NCBI GenBank assembly: GCA_973895155.1
Contig: OZ316896.1
Location: 22,816,001 to 22,880,000 of the forward strand
From: Marsupella aquatica
Lineage: Eukaryota > Marchantiophyta
Length of the DNA stretch: 64,000 bases
Direction: 5' to 3'
Shown: positions 36,268-47,323 of the stretch, piece by piece
How the letters are laid out: every line of letters starts with the position of its first letter
Numbering within the stretch: position 1 is the stretch's first letter
The notes under the pieces: model-generated
What the model was told of the DNA's origin: nothing
Databases searched by the model: none
What the model saw: only the letters and a program-made list of their open reading frames with translations
Translations under genes and position numbers: made by a program

Positions 36268-37844
36268 ACTCCACCGTAACGCTTGAAGTATCAGTCCCAC
36301 CAAGCAGCACACTCTGTGCACAAGCGATATTAGATCTCAATCCATAATTGAGGATTGAAATGACCAACTCGAATATCGTCTAAAGCAACGTGCAAGAATC
36401 TGGGGAAGAATTCTCCAACGTACCAATGTCTAAACTGCAGAGCAGAATGACAATAAAACGCAAGACCTCAATTGGTTACAGTCTACGTGCATTCACAACT
36501 CTTACCTGTAAGACTCCTTTGATTTGCGTATCCGTGAAAGGTTTTTCGCCATTTCCGGTGGAACTTGTTAGCAGCAATTGGTGGAAGTCCATGACAGGCT
36601 TATGGTTATCCTGCTGAGAAGACTGAAGTGTCTGCCGACGGTTTTCGATGATTTCCTGGAAAAACTTGTCAATTGTATTTGCCACGACTCGCATACGTTT
36701 TTTATAACCTTGCAAATCGAAGGGCTTAAGGAGTGGGATGTAATCTCCGATGACGAACGCGCCGCTTAATGCGAAGAGCTCCTCTACACTTTCCAGTACC
36801 ATTTTAGGCTCGTTCGGACCAGCAGCAGAGTTGGGCCCGAAGAAGGTCTTATTCATCATCATCCGAGTGATGTTGTTCATTAAGAGAAGCTTTAGCTTAT
36901 GGCCCAAAAACACTGCTTTCCCGCTTTTACATTCTTCGATTATAGAGTGCAGCCCACTCAGAACCTCCGCTCTCCTTAGGCTCTGGCAAAACAGTCAGAG
37001 AAATGCAGTTTAGTACATACTGTCGCGTAAGTATTTTTCTTCTGCGAACATCGAACAAAGTCTACACTAAGTCAATGCACTTGTTGCCTATTTTTGTAAA
37101 AGATTAACCTACAGTGAATGAAATCGGATGACTGAAAGTGATCGTCGCTGTCACTGACTGGAGAACAATACTGCGTGCAACCTTGAGTTCATCTGTTTCT
37201 TGGACCATAAATGATTCGAGTACTACGCACATAGCATCGTCAATTAGCATGTGTATGCGAAGCATTGAATCAAGATGAAACTCAAATATCTCAAGGGGAA
37301 ATTGAAGCGACTTGTTAGTGACGCTTGGACTTGGTTTCATTGCTAAGCCGCAATTCCAACCTGGAACTCTTGGACTCTTTTGTTGGTCAGCAGCTCAAGA
37401 GTTAACATCTTTTTGATATCGCGCCAGTATGGTCCATAAGGTGCCGAGACCACGGTCTGGTGGTTGTATTCCATGATCGTGAACTGCGACATCGGTGGTC
37501 GGGAGGCAAATGCGATGTCGTGCTTCTTGAGTACCTCTTCCGCAATTCTTGGAGAAGAGATGACGAAAGTTTCCTTTGATCCCAAAAGCAAGCGGAAGAT
37601 TGGTCCATACTGTGTCGCAAGCTTTTGAAAGTCCTGGTGGGGACGCGGTCCGAGGAGCGCCAGATTCCCAATCATTGGCCACGGCCGGGGACCAGGAGGC
37701 CTTCGACCACTATCCTTTTTGCTTGGTTGGTCCCCAGTACAAGACCACCAGCAAGACTGAAATTGTCACGGCAAAAAGCTGCTGCGAAGGATCGGCCGGC
37801 CACGAAATCGAGAAGAGACTCGACAATGGTTTTAGTTGATCCAT
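36265..37844 (-). pseudogene. Cytochrome P450 pseudogene (CYP-5), near-identical copy of CYP-3 lacking most of exon 3
   Basis: Exons are 37844-37361, 36982-36506 and the first 49 bases of exon 3 (36313-36265), with splice sites matching CYP-3. Exon 1 has one extra A in a run just before 'ggatagtggtcg' (five T on the plus strand at about 37715-37720 against four in CYP-3), so the frame breaks after KQK. Exon 3 stops after the I-helix threonines, so ExxR, PERF and the heme loop are all absent. The TATA motif (37919-37924) is retained. The copy is dead by both frameshift and truncation. Confidence 0.9.
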
Positions 37845-40735
37845 CCTGTGTTCTAGCTAGTTCGAACTGCTCCACGTGATGCACGCTATGAATCTGCACA
37901 CACGCTGATATATACCGAGGCAAGGAGAGACAGTAAAGATTACTGAGCAGCTACAAACCCTGGTAAAGGCCCATACACTATCACACTAACAGAGAAAATG
38001 ATGCGCATCCCCGCACACACTTTACTTCACTGGAAGGAAAAATATGGACACTGAGTGAAGTGAGTGAAGTGAGAAGACACTGAGTGAAGTGTTCCCGCAC
38101 ACTTTAAGTACTTCACTGGAAAGAAAACTATAGAGTGACATAGTGAAGTGAGAAATACCAGTCACGAGACATTTGCTGTATTGTCAATACGAGAGTGACC
38201 AAAAGCTTGAGATCATCTTGGAGGACATCAGTGGTAGCTAAATAATCAAAAAGGAATCTGAGCACACTCGGTTCAGTCTAACCGATCACCCAGTGTAGAC
38301 AGCACAGAGCCCGCTGATCAGAAAACCACAGCAGCAGATCGACAGCAAGTGCCAGACGATGTTTGCTCGGTGCCAAGTTAAGATATCTTCAATCTGAGCA
38401 CCTTCATAAGTCGTTGTGAAAGCTCAGGAGAGTGAGATATTGTGCCGATCCCCAAGACGACCCCCAACTACTAATCATATCAAAGAAGCTTTTTCCTCTA
38501 AGGAAGGATCCTCTCTCCACATCGCCCTGCAAAGACACAGTAAAGCCTGGGGAAAAGGGACAAAAGTCTGAAGATCGAATTAAGAGGCCAACAACCCTTT
38601 AATTGAGAGTCACCAACGACAATAACTAAAACCCCCCAATAAGTTCTTCGAAAGCTTACATCACTGCAGCAGTGCAGCTCTACTCACACTTTTTGGAATC
38701 TAAGTCCTGCAAAGAATCAATGCTGAACAGTTTTTCAATATCAAAAGTAAGTCCCAAGTAGACTCTCATCCGGAGAGCGATTTGGTCTAGAGACTCTACA
38801 ACCTATAACCTCGGCCCTGGCTACCAAAAATAGTGAAAACCTGTCATCCCTTGAAAACCTGTCATCCCTTGAAAACCTGGCATGAGCCCTCTTAGGAGTA
38901 CTTTACAAGACTTGGGGGCACTTGGAAGTTTTTTTCACCAAAGCAAACTGGACGGCCATTGGGGCTAAAAGCATTTTTTTTTAATCCTTTTATTGCCCCC
39001 AATGTTATGAAAAGCCAAGTGCAGCCAATGGTGCCAGATTAATTTACTAAAAAACAGAGTAAGCACCCACTCCACCTGAATGTCACATAATCTTTGCCTC
39101 ATGTCTTTCTAGATGTGAGAAAAGAAGATCTTATGAAGGACTGGTGGGTTCATTTTTAATGCAAATGACTTAAAATAAAAATGGACCAAGAGGCCAGAAG
39201 AAGAGACCTCCAAAAGAGGTGGTCTAAAATCTAGGACAAAAGAATGCTCCACATGAGCAAAAATTGGGCCCCATTACATTCCATGTAGGATTGGTAACAG
39301 GTTAGGTTGAAAGTGACCCCAAGGTTTTGTAATTAAAGTGAACAGTAGCAGTTTCTCCCAAATGGATGGCTGTGATCAGATCTTGGAGACAAAAGTGGAA
39401 ATTAACTGCCCCCAAGGTCTTGTAAATCCACCCTTAAGAAAGAGTAACACACACCCTCTATCCATAAGGCCTAAGGACAGACATAGGGGATTGCATGGTA
39501 TTCACAAAACTCCAGTATTTCCTAAATATTTTTGACCAAGTCTTTTGCTAAGTAAACCATACTTTAGTCAAGACTCCCCCCTACATGTTGTAAGAAATCT
39601 CTAATAAGAAAAGGAACATAAATGATGGAGAACATCAACCACGCGCAACTCTATCATAATTATGACTCTTAACCAAAGTACTACTTAGGCTTTGCCTGCA
39701 CACTTAGACTCTGTTACAAAGCAAACATGACTCAGTTAGAAATAAATAGGTGTTGCCATAACATAAACCACAACTCCACAAACTAAGGAGAAGTCAATGA
39801 CACAAAGTCAATCAGGCTGGAGTGGGCGACAAAAAGTGAAGGGTGCCAAAACATAAACCTGAAGTCGATGGCACAAAGTTGACTGGGTAGCCAGGAGTGG
39901 GTGACAAAATGGTAGCTTGTATAGACTTATGTTTTGGAAAACTCGGGCCGGAGCAGGTAGCAACATTGGGGACTGGGATAGGCCCAAGAGAATGAGCGAG
40001 CATTAACTTGATGTAGACTGAACGTGTGTGGTGGTACAGGGCCCAGGGAAAATGAGGTCAGTCTGTAGTACTAACACGCAGTGGTATGCTTTACTTTGGC
40101 AGCTCTAAAGGTTACCTGTGGAGCAGGCACTTTAAACTTTTGTCAGTTGGGTTTGGTGATGGCCACCCTTCAAAATACACTGTCTTGCATGTGCACTCAA
40201 GAAACTCGATCAGGAAATTGTGGTCGGAAAAGCTAGCAGCAAAAAATGAAAGACAATGTCAAATGCAAAGTTTGCATCTCTGATTCTATCAGATTTTTTG
40301 CTACGAAGGTTGCACAAAGAAAATAGGAAAGGTAGTCAAGATCCATGACTATGTGGACTGAAGAGAAGGCAAGCCTATTTGTAAAGAGCTCGGACAGAGT
40401 GGTCTAGATAGTAATTTGTGGAGAGCTCTGCGCAGTCCAATTTCTGTTGTGAAGATGCAAAAGTTGAACACAAGTCATTATAAAAGAACTCCTTGTGACT
40501 CACGAGTCCTTTTGAGCTGTCTTTCTTCCTTTCTTCCAAAAGCTCCATATATCTAGCTCCATCATTCTAGGGCTTCACTATTTTAACTTATTGAAAAATA
40601 TTTAAAAATCAGTTATACTATCATTTCTAAATTTATTAAAATTAAAATTTTGCATACGATAATGTAAATATAAAGTAACTATAAAACTTGTAATGATGAA
40701 GAGCATGGGAATTGAATAGTATCAAAAAAATGTCA
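37845..40735. repeat. Segmental duplication block A, second copy
   Basis: This matches 16988-19932. It ends at 'gtatcaaaaaaatgtcaaa', where it switches directly into codon 15-16 of the kelch gene with about two bases of microhomology. It carries an extra segment around 38815-38880 with a repeated 'cttgaaaacctgtcatcc'. No gene is supported. Confidence 0.85.
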
Positions 40736-42048
40736 AAAAGAGGGAAACAACAGCGTGATGCACTTGAGGGGAGCTCATCCACAGCAGCAATCACGGACGA
40801 AAACGGCAGCAGGGGACTTCTTCCTGGCATTCCGCACGATCTCACGGTACGGATGATTAGTCCAAACTCTCATGGCGCTCAGTTGAGGCTCTCTCATCAG
40901 TGAGCCGTGCCTGGCAACGAGCAGTTCGAAGTCATGAAATTCATGACGAAAGAGCTCGCTCCCACTCGACGGAAACGTTCGTTGTCCTAAACCATACTCT
41001 ATCTGTTTCTGAGAAGAAGTTTGGGATCGCTCTCTATAGCCTGCGAACAGGCGCTTGTCGTCAGCTTCCTCCCATCCCACACGTCAAGAATGGAATCCCA
41101 GATTTCTGCGAATGCACAACCTTGGATGGGAAAATATATATTTTGGGAGGATTGAAGAACAATTCTACGAACTCCACTCTTCTGTGCCAAGCGGACGTAT
41201 ATATGTTTGATGTGGCTGGTCATGCGCAGACTTGGAAAAACTGCTCTAGTATGCACACAGCTAGGTGTAGATTTGGGTGTGGCATTATAGACGGGAAGAT
41301 TTATGTATGCGGTGGTTCTAAGTCGTCCAGTGTGGCAACTGTTTCGGACACAGAGGTGTATGACCCCAAAGTAGATGCTTGGACTGAGCTTATGCCAATG
41401 ATAGGTGGGCGCAGAGGTCATACAGTTGCAGTTGTTCATAATGAGCTTCTGGTGTATGGCGGAGAGTTCCTCCTTGGAGGGTACTGGATCTTCAACCTGA
41501 TACACCGTCAGAATTGGTATACCCGTGCATACTCTGCAGATTATTTTGAGATTTATAACCCCACCACGGGTGAGTGGAGACGACTGCCCAACGATCCGAG
41601 AATGGATCTTGGTGTGCTCCACCCGGTACCCAACATTCCGGGAATGGATCTTGATGACTGGCTTGGTAAAACAATGTTCTCTGTAGAGGGGAAACTACAT
41701 GCCATCACAGGGTCTGCTGTTTTTCAACTTGACCTTGAACAAGATGTCAGGACGCGTGTGCATTTCATCGAACAGCGAAAGAGAAATTATTGGACCCCAT
41801 ACACTCCAAAAAAGGGGCCACTTGCAGTTTTAGCGATGGATGACCAGCTTTTAGCATTCGATTTTTGGTACGAGTATCAGTATATTGGAAGGCGCGTTGA
41901 AAGAGGCCGAGATGGAGACCGGGTCTTTGCTCTTCTTCGAGGCACAGGGTTCGGTGTCAAGTACCAAGATATTGTGTGGGAGAGAGTTCTATATTCTCTT
42001 TCCTTTAGTCGTTTGAAGTCTCCGTTCTTGCGTATTCTTCGACTCTGA
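40730..42048 (+). pseudogene. F-box/kelch copy fused to a new start and frameshifted in the F-box
   Basis: The duplicated kelch sequence lacks its first 14 codons. The flanking block A supplies ATGTCA directly in frame (MSKRGKQQRDAL). That fused frame runs only to 40903, because one A is missing from 'tccaaaactctc' (about 40865), which breaks the F-box. The remaining 382-codon frame from 40900 covers all kelch units without a lesion. Translation could give only a kelch-only product from an internal ATG. It is nearly identical to 29696-31007, so the event is recent. Confidence 0.88.
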
Positions 42049-42654
42049 GCAGCTGCTGCACAATTAAGTTGGGCCAAATCATTCAAGGGCATAGGCCGGT
42101 TCTTTCTTCGGAACTTATCCGCCTCCTTTGTCGATCTGTAGTTGATAGAACAGGAGATCGATTTCCTGGCTGATAAGATTTACGTAGACCAGCATTTGGT
42201 TTGTTTCTTTGTTGAGATCCATTTCAAATCGTTCTCAATCAAGGATTCAGTCGTCAGTATATACTTTCTCCCATTCCATCCGACCTTGTTTGATACTTCG
42301 CATGGAGAACAGATTTTTGAGCTGGTACAATTGATGCTGAATCATTGATTTCGTTAATTAAATGCTTTCATTGTTGATCATACCTCTGCTGCAATCTCAG
42401 TTGACTTCTCAAGAGTTCAAGTGACAGCTCATAGCCGTAGAGCTTTTCATCGTAGGTTCACAGATCTTTAAATTACATATGGAGGGATGAGGAGGAGGAA
42501 CTTAATTGGGACCAGTCGAGCACGCCCGCTAGCACGAAGACAACCAAAATTTAATAAAGCTAAACTTTCAGTCAATCTAGATGTCGCAGCCATAAGCGAG
42601 GGACTTTCGATTGCGATCGGGGAAGTTGTTTTTGATGTCGACCTGGTTAAGCCT
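42049..42654. other. Kelch 3' flank and block C, second copy
   Basis: Kelch 3' flank sequence continues to about 42380. Block C (42385-42654) then matches 25775-26120, including 'cagtcaatctagatgtcgcagccata' and the run up to 'ggttaagcct'. No gene is supported. Confidence 0.65.
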
Positions 42655-42665
42655 TCTGGGCACCC

Positions 42666-45600
42666 GAGGAGGCCATCCCCGAGGTGGGGGCTCCCCACAG
42701 TTTGCAGGCAATTCAACCCCTTCCAGCTTTCCTGTATTCCGGGCTGTATTCGACACAAGCCCCACAGGCAGCAGCGCTGGTCTGTGACCGCCGGCAGCAC
42801 TCCCTTTGAGAGCCAAAGGACACACGAGAGTCGAGCCCGGCATCGGCAAATCCGTTCGGCCCCGCCCCTTGCCAGTCACATCGGTGGGCTGCGCTGAGCG
42901 GAGCTAGCTGGGAGAAATGTTGAGAACTGAGCGCGTGCTTGTTAATTAGGAATCCCCATCTCTTTCTTTGCTATGGCTGATAGAGGGATTTCTTCCGTGC
43001 TTCATGATGGGGAGGGCGAGAGCGCTGAGCGGATCTGGGAGAATGTTGAGAACTGAGCGCGTGCTTGTTAGGAATCCCCATCTCTTGCTTTGCTGTGGCT
43101 GATAGAGGGATTTTCTTCCGTGCTTCATGATGGGGAGGGCGAGAGCTGTCTGCAGAATGCGTCGAAGCTGATTTTCGTTCAGATTTGGTTACTTGCGGTA
43201 GAAGGGTTGCTTTTGCAGTGAGCGGAGCTGCGCTCACGTGAAACGTGGTAGAAATAGGTGTGGATAACTAAGCATGCAATTGCTTAGGAAAGCGCTATGG
43301 TTCGAGTGCCTAACGCATCGACGGATGATTTCTACTGGTAAGGTTCGATCGTCTGCAAGATTTGTGGAGAGACGGCTTGGGCTCTTTTAGAGTAGACAAC
43401 CGATCTTTCCCTCTTCAGAATCTGAGGTCTAGAGTAGTGGCTAGGTGCTCTAACAAAGCCCGGATCTGTGCTCGATTTTGGCTAAGAATGGCTTTGGCGC
43501 TGTTTGTCGTTCTTTTTTGCACTGAGAGGATCGGGAGGGGTTGAGCAAGATGATGAGCGCATTGAAGTGGGTTTCCTTTAGAATTGGCCCTTTGGAGATA
43601 CTGATCATTCGTTGCGATGGGGCCTTGGTGTGGAGCTGACTTCTGTGTATTCAATCCTTTTGTACGTTTGAGGATTCACTGGGTGATCCAAAGCAAGTTG
43701 GAAGAAATGTCTGTAAGAAATCTGAGTTCGCGAGGATGAGAGCTGTAGCTGATTGAGACAGACCAGAATTAATTGGCCTGTTGTACCGGATGCTCTTGAT
43801 TTATTCTCTTTTGGATGGAAGATGTCAAGGGCTTCCTGACCCCCGTACTAGCTTCATCTCTTCGTACTCTAGGAACGCTTCTTCACTGGTGATGTGGGAT
43901 TCACTTGGTGGAAAGCTCGGGATACTTAAGCTTGGAAAGGGAATGGAGTGAAGGCTTTGGCCTGCGGAGCGGTCTCGGCTTTGTTAAGGAAGGAGGTCGG
44001 GGACCGGTGGAGTGCTGCGCTGGGCTGAGCTGAGGACGGAGCTGTGAGGGCTTGAAACATGAGAAAGGCTTTTGGACTTGTTCTGCTGATTAATTAGCAG
44101 TGGGATTCTCGTGTTACTTCAGGGGCAAAGTTGCGCTTGGATGGACTTCAACTATAGTTCAGCTCCGATTGTTGAAATGATCTGGTCGAATGGTGCTTAG
44201 AGGTCTTTTGGTTTAATTGGAGACTCGACTGATTTGAAGTATGGGAGGTCTCTCTTTTAACTTGGCTTTTGTAGTTATACTTTTGAAAGCAACGGGCTCT
44301 GCGCAGGATACTCAATTGTGACAATGGTGTTTGAATTAACGGAGGCAGCTTAGACCCGTGGAGCCCTGGCTATGATGGCTGAATCTGGTTTTTCATGGGT
44401 CCTTATCGCTGTGGCGGGACTTATTCTGAGTGCGGCAGTAACTTTGTGGGAGCAGATCGTTTGTCCCTCCTTGAGACGGGATGGCTTTGAATTAGACGGA
44501 AGCACTTATACGAGCATCCTGATCGTATCTGCGAACGCAAGGGCGTTGGATTACATCTCGGTGGCTCGCAACTTTTTTGTTAGCAGTTTTACAGTGCGAG
44601 GCTGGGCTTCCATGGCTTTCGATCTAATAGCAGAGGCAGCTTGCGGAAGGGTCAGAAGCGCTTTCACCTGGAATTAGAGAGGGATGGACGGCTATGGTTT
44701 GCAAGGCAATCTCTGCTCTATGTTTAGCAGCTGTAGTTGAATACAATTCGACTATGGAAGAGATTGGAAGAGTGCGGCAGTGATGGAGGAGCTTGGGAGC
44801 TTGCAAAGGGGGATGAATATTACGACAGTCTACTAGGCGATGGCTTATTGAAGTTTAAGGATTTAAGGAGTTACAGGATTGAGGATTTAAGGAGCTTGCA
44901 AAGGGGGATGTAATTACAACAGACTGCTAGGCGATACTGCTTGGCTGTGTTGCATTGGACTTGGTGCGACTAAATGTTGTCGATGGACTTTTGGGGATTC
45001 GGAAGAACATATTTTGAGTCTGCTGTTTAACACTATGGATTACTTGGGCTACTCCCGGTTGGAGAGCTGCTTTGTTTTGAGCAGAGGGCGAAGCTACAAG
45101 CACTTGGATTCTGGGAGAAACGGTCGTGGATTTGATGGACGGCCGTATATGCGGTGTTGCTGATATTGGTGATGGATTGGGGATTCTGGGAGCGGACCCT
45201 AATGGCTTTGATAGGATACACGTTACTTTGAGGTACAGAATGGTTGTAGGGGGGCCTGCGCTGGACAGAGCGGATGAGGGGGCGATGGTGCTGTGGTGTG
45301 AGGGGAAAAGGGAGCGGCCTCTTTTCTCTCTTTCTTGTTTGATCTTGGCAATTTGTTCTGCTTCTCGATCGGAAAGGTTTGAACACTCTGCAGAATGTGC
45401 CAGAGCTGAAATTGGTTAAGCATGGGCTGCTCGGGGATTTTGCTTCATCTCCTTGGTCTTGTTGTGCCGGGCTTGTGGTCTCTGGGCTAGGATTGTCCTG
45501 AGAATTGGCATCCAACGGAGGAGCAGTCCGAGCTGGGGAGAAAGAATTGGGGATAATTAGGGGCAGAATCAGTTTTGATCAAGCTTGGCGCTTGACTGGT

Positions 45601-46693
45601 GGCTATTATCGTTCTTTGGTGTGCTGCTTCGTGCTTCAGCAGGGAGATCGGGGGGTGCAAACATGCTCTGATCGGGGGCCTGATGAAGTTTTCTCGGGGA
45701 GGTTCTGGTGCTTCTTAAAGTGTTGGGCGGTGCTCTAGGGCCGGGCGCTAGGTTTGGCTGGTGGGTATCGAGTTGCCACCTGATTGGGCACTATTGGGTG
45801 GCATTGCCTATGATGCTTTGTGATCGATCTTACGCAGAACGAACAATCGGAAAACAAACTTTCAACACACATCAATGGATTGATTGAGAAGTAAACATGT
45901 GTATAGATTTTTATTTTCCGCCTTCTCCTTGAAGAAAAACTCGGAAGTGTTCATTGATCCTTAAGACCTAAACTACTCGCGGGGATCACCGACATTTGAA
46001 AAGACATGAAGCACCTTTACCGGACAATAGACAATAGACAATACGTCTTCAAACAATGACACGTGGTGAGTCCAACGACTTACACCGGAGGCCTTTTACA
46101 TGAGTAACAAGTAAACTGAGAACACTGCACGACAGATAGCAGTCTATAGACAGAGAAACCTATCATGCTTTCTGGGCTCTGCCCAAGGGCAAAAAACGCC
46201 CAACTTGGATACAGGATCCCAAAGGCAAAACAACCCAATGAAGGGGAGGAAAAGAGGGGAAAGTGCCCCAAGAAAAACAAGCCAAGGGGTCCCCAAGTCC
46301 AGTCGTGGTTGTTCTGATTGATTGGTGCATGGAGTTAGTGGTAGATTCAGAGACTTGAGTTTGTTCTGCCGATGTGGCCTTGTCTGACCTTGGTCTGGGC
46401 TTTGGGGCTTGGGTTTCTCTGCCCGGGTGGCCGAATGTTGCCCTGCTTGAGTCCCCTGGGTGTGTTGGGGCGTTGGTGCGCTTGGGTGTTGAGTGGTTCT
46501 TTATTGTGCTCTCGAATGTTGGTTAGTTGTTGATCTGCTGCTGATCGATTAGTGTTGGGGTATGACAAATAGTTTTAAGTTGTAGATTTTGAAATTTGCT
46601 CCAACTCCTTGGGGCGGGTTTCAACCTGGGTTCAGGTGGTGCTGGTGTCCGTTTACGTTCCCCTCTGGTGGTTCCTCCGGCTGGTGACCTGTG
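42666..46693. mobile_element. Element E, 4,028-bp insertion with 11-bp target duplication, unclassified
   Basis: Both ends are bounded by TCTGGGCACCC (42655-42665 and 46694-46704), while the paralogous 26-kb locus has the flanks joined with a single TCTGGGCACCC (26121-26131). The interior is G/T-rich on the plus strand. It holds a 131-bp tandem pair near its left end and only short open frames (for example 44372-44677, 45126-45419, 45505-45738) without recognisable domains. A LINE-tail-like motif order lies on the minus strand at about 46160-46330. I see no terminal inverted repeat, no terminal poly-A and no long terminal repeats. Confidence 0.65.
42893..43150. repeat. 131-bp tandem pair inside element E
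   Basis: GCTGAGCGGA starts at 42893 and 43024. 'gttgagaactgagcgcgtgcttgtta' and 'cttcatgatggggagggcgaga' occur in both units. Confidence 0.85.
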
Positions 46694-46704
46694 TCTGGGC
46701 ACCC

Positions 46705-46914
46705 AGGTCTACCAACTTCTACAAAATTTCCCGAATTTCGGAAGTTCGGCTTATCGCAAACCGACACATCGGACGGCGGTCCTCACCATGCCTTTGGAAA
46801 AGAACAGCAAAGGTTCTGAGAGATCATAATTGAGAGGACTACGAGAGGGAGCTTTTGTGTTTCGGTCGGATGCACTAACTGCATGTGATGTTTCACGTGC
46901 TCGTAATGGAAATC
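46705..46914. repeat. Block R, third copy, left part interrupted by copia
   Basis: This matches 26132 onward and 32941 onward up to 'taatggaaatc', where the copia LTR begins. The block resumes at 52230 with 'aaattgaaacaacgctcatcaactatg'. Confidence 0.85.
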
Positions 46915-47323
46915 TGTGATTCTACAGAACAAACAACAAAGGATGTGCAAGAACAAAAACGGTGCGCACGACAAGAGCTAGGAAAAGCAGGAATTCTGTA
47001 ATTCTGTATTCTGCAGATGAACTGCACAACTCCACGAAGGGGAAAGATAAAGGCCACGGACAGCCCTGCGACCAGGAGACACACAGCCAGGGCGCGGCAG
47101 AGATTCAAACCAAACAAGGCGCGTCGCCCTTGCTTCTCATTGTGGCAAGTGGCAAGTTGCACTTGGTGGAGTGCAAAAGAAAAGCTAAAAGTGAAAACGT
47201 AACTAGGGCTAAAATCTGATGTAAGAGTAAAACATATCTCCCTAGATAGAAAGAGATCGACGATCAGATATCAGACTAAAGAACCGGTCGAGCAGAGAAG
47301 AGAACAGGGCATTCCTTGTCACA
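46915..47323 (-). repeat. Copia 3' LTR
   Basis: 409 bp from TGTGATTCTAC to CCTTGTCACA on the plus strand. It is about 97 percent identical to 51821-52229. Confidence 0.93.

Noticed and set aside
44372-44677. 101-codon frame in element E as a membrane protein
   Set aside because: It has one hydrophobic stretch only and no family resemblance; the region is G/T-rich and noncoding-looking on both sides.
42666-46693. Element E as a DNA transposon
   Set aside because: The two ends are not inverted repeats of each other, and an 11-bp target duplication is not typical of the common cut-and-paste families.
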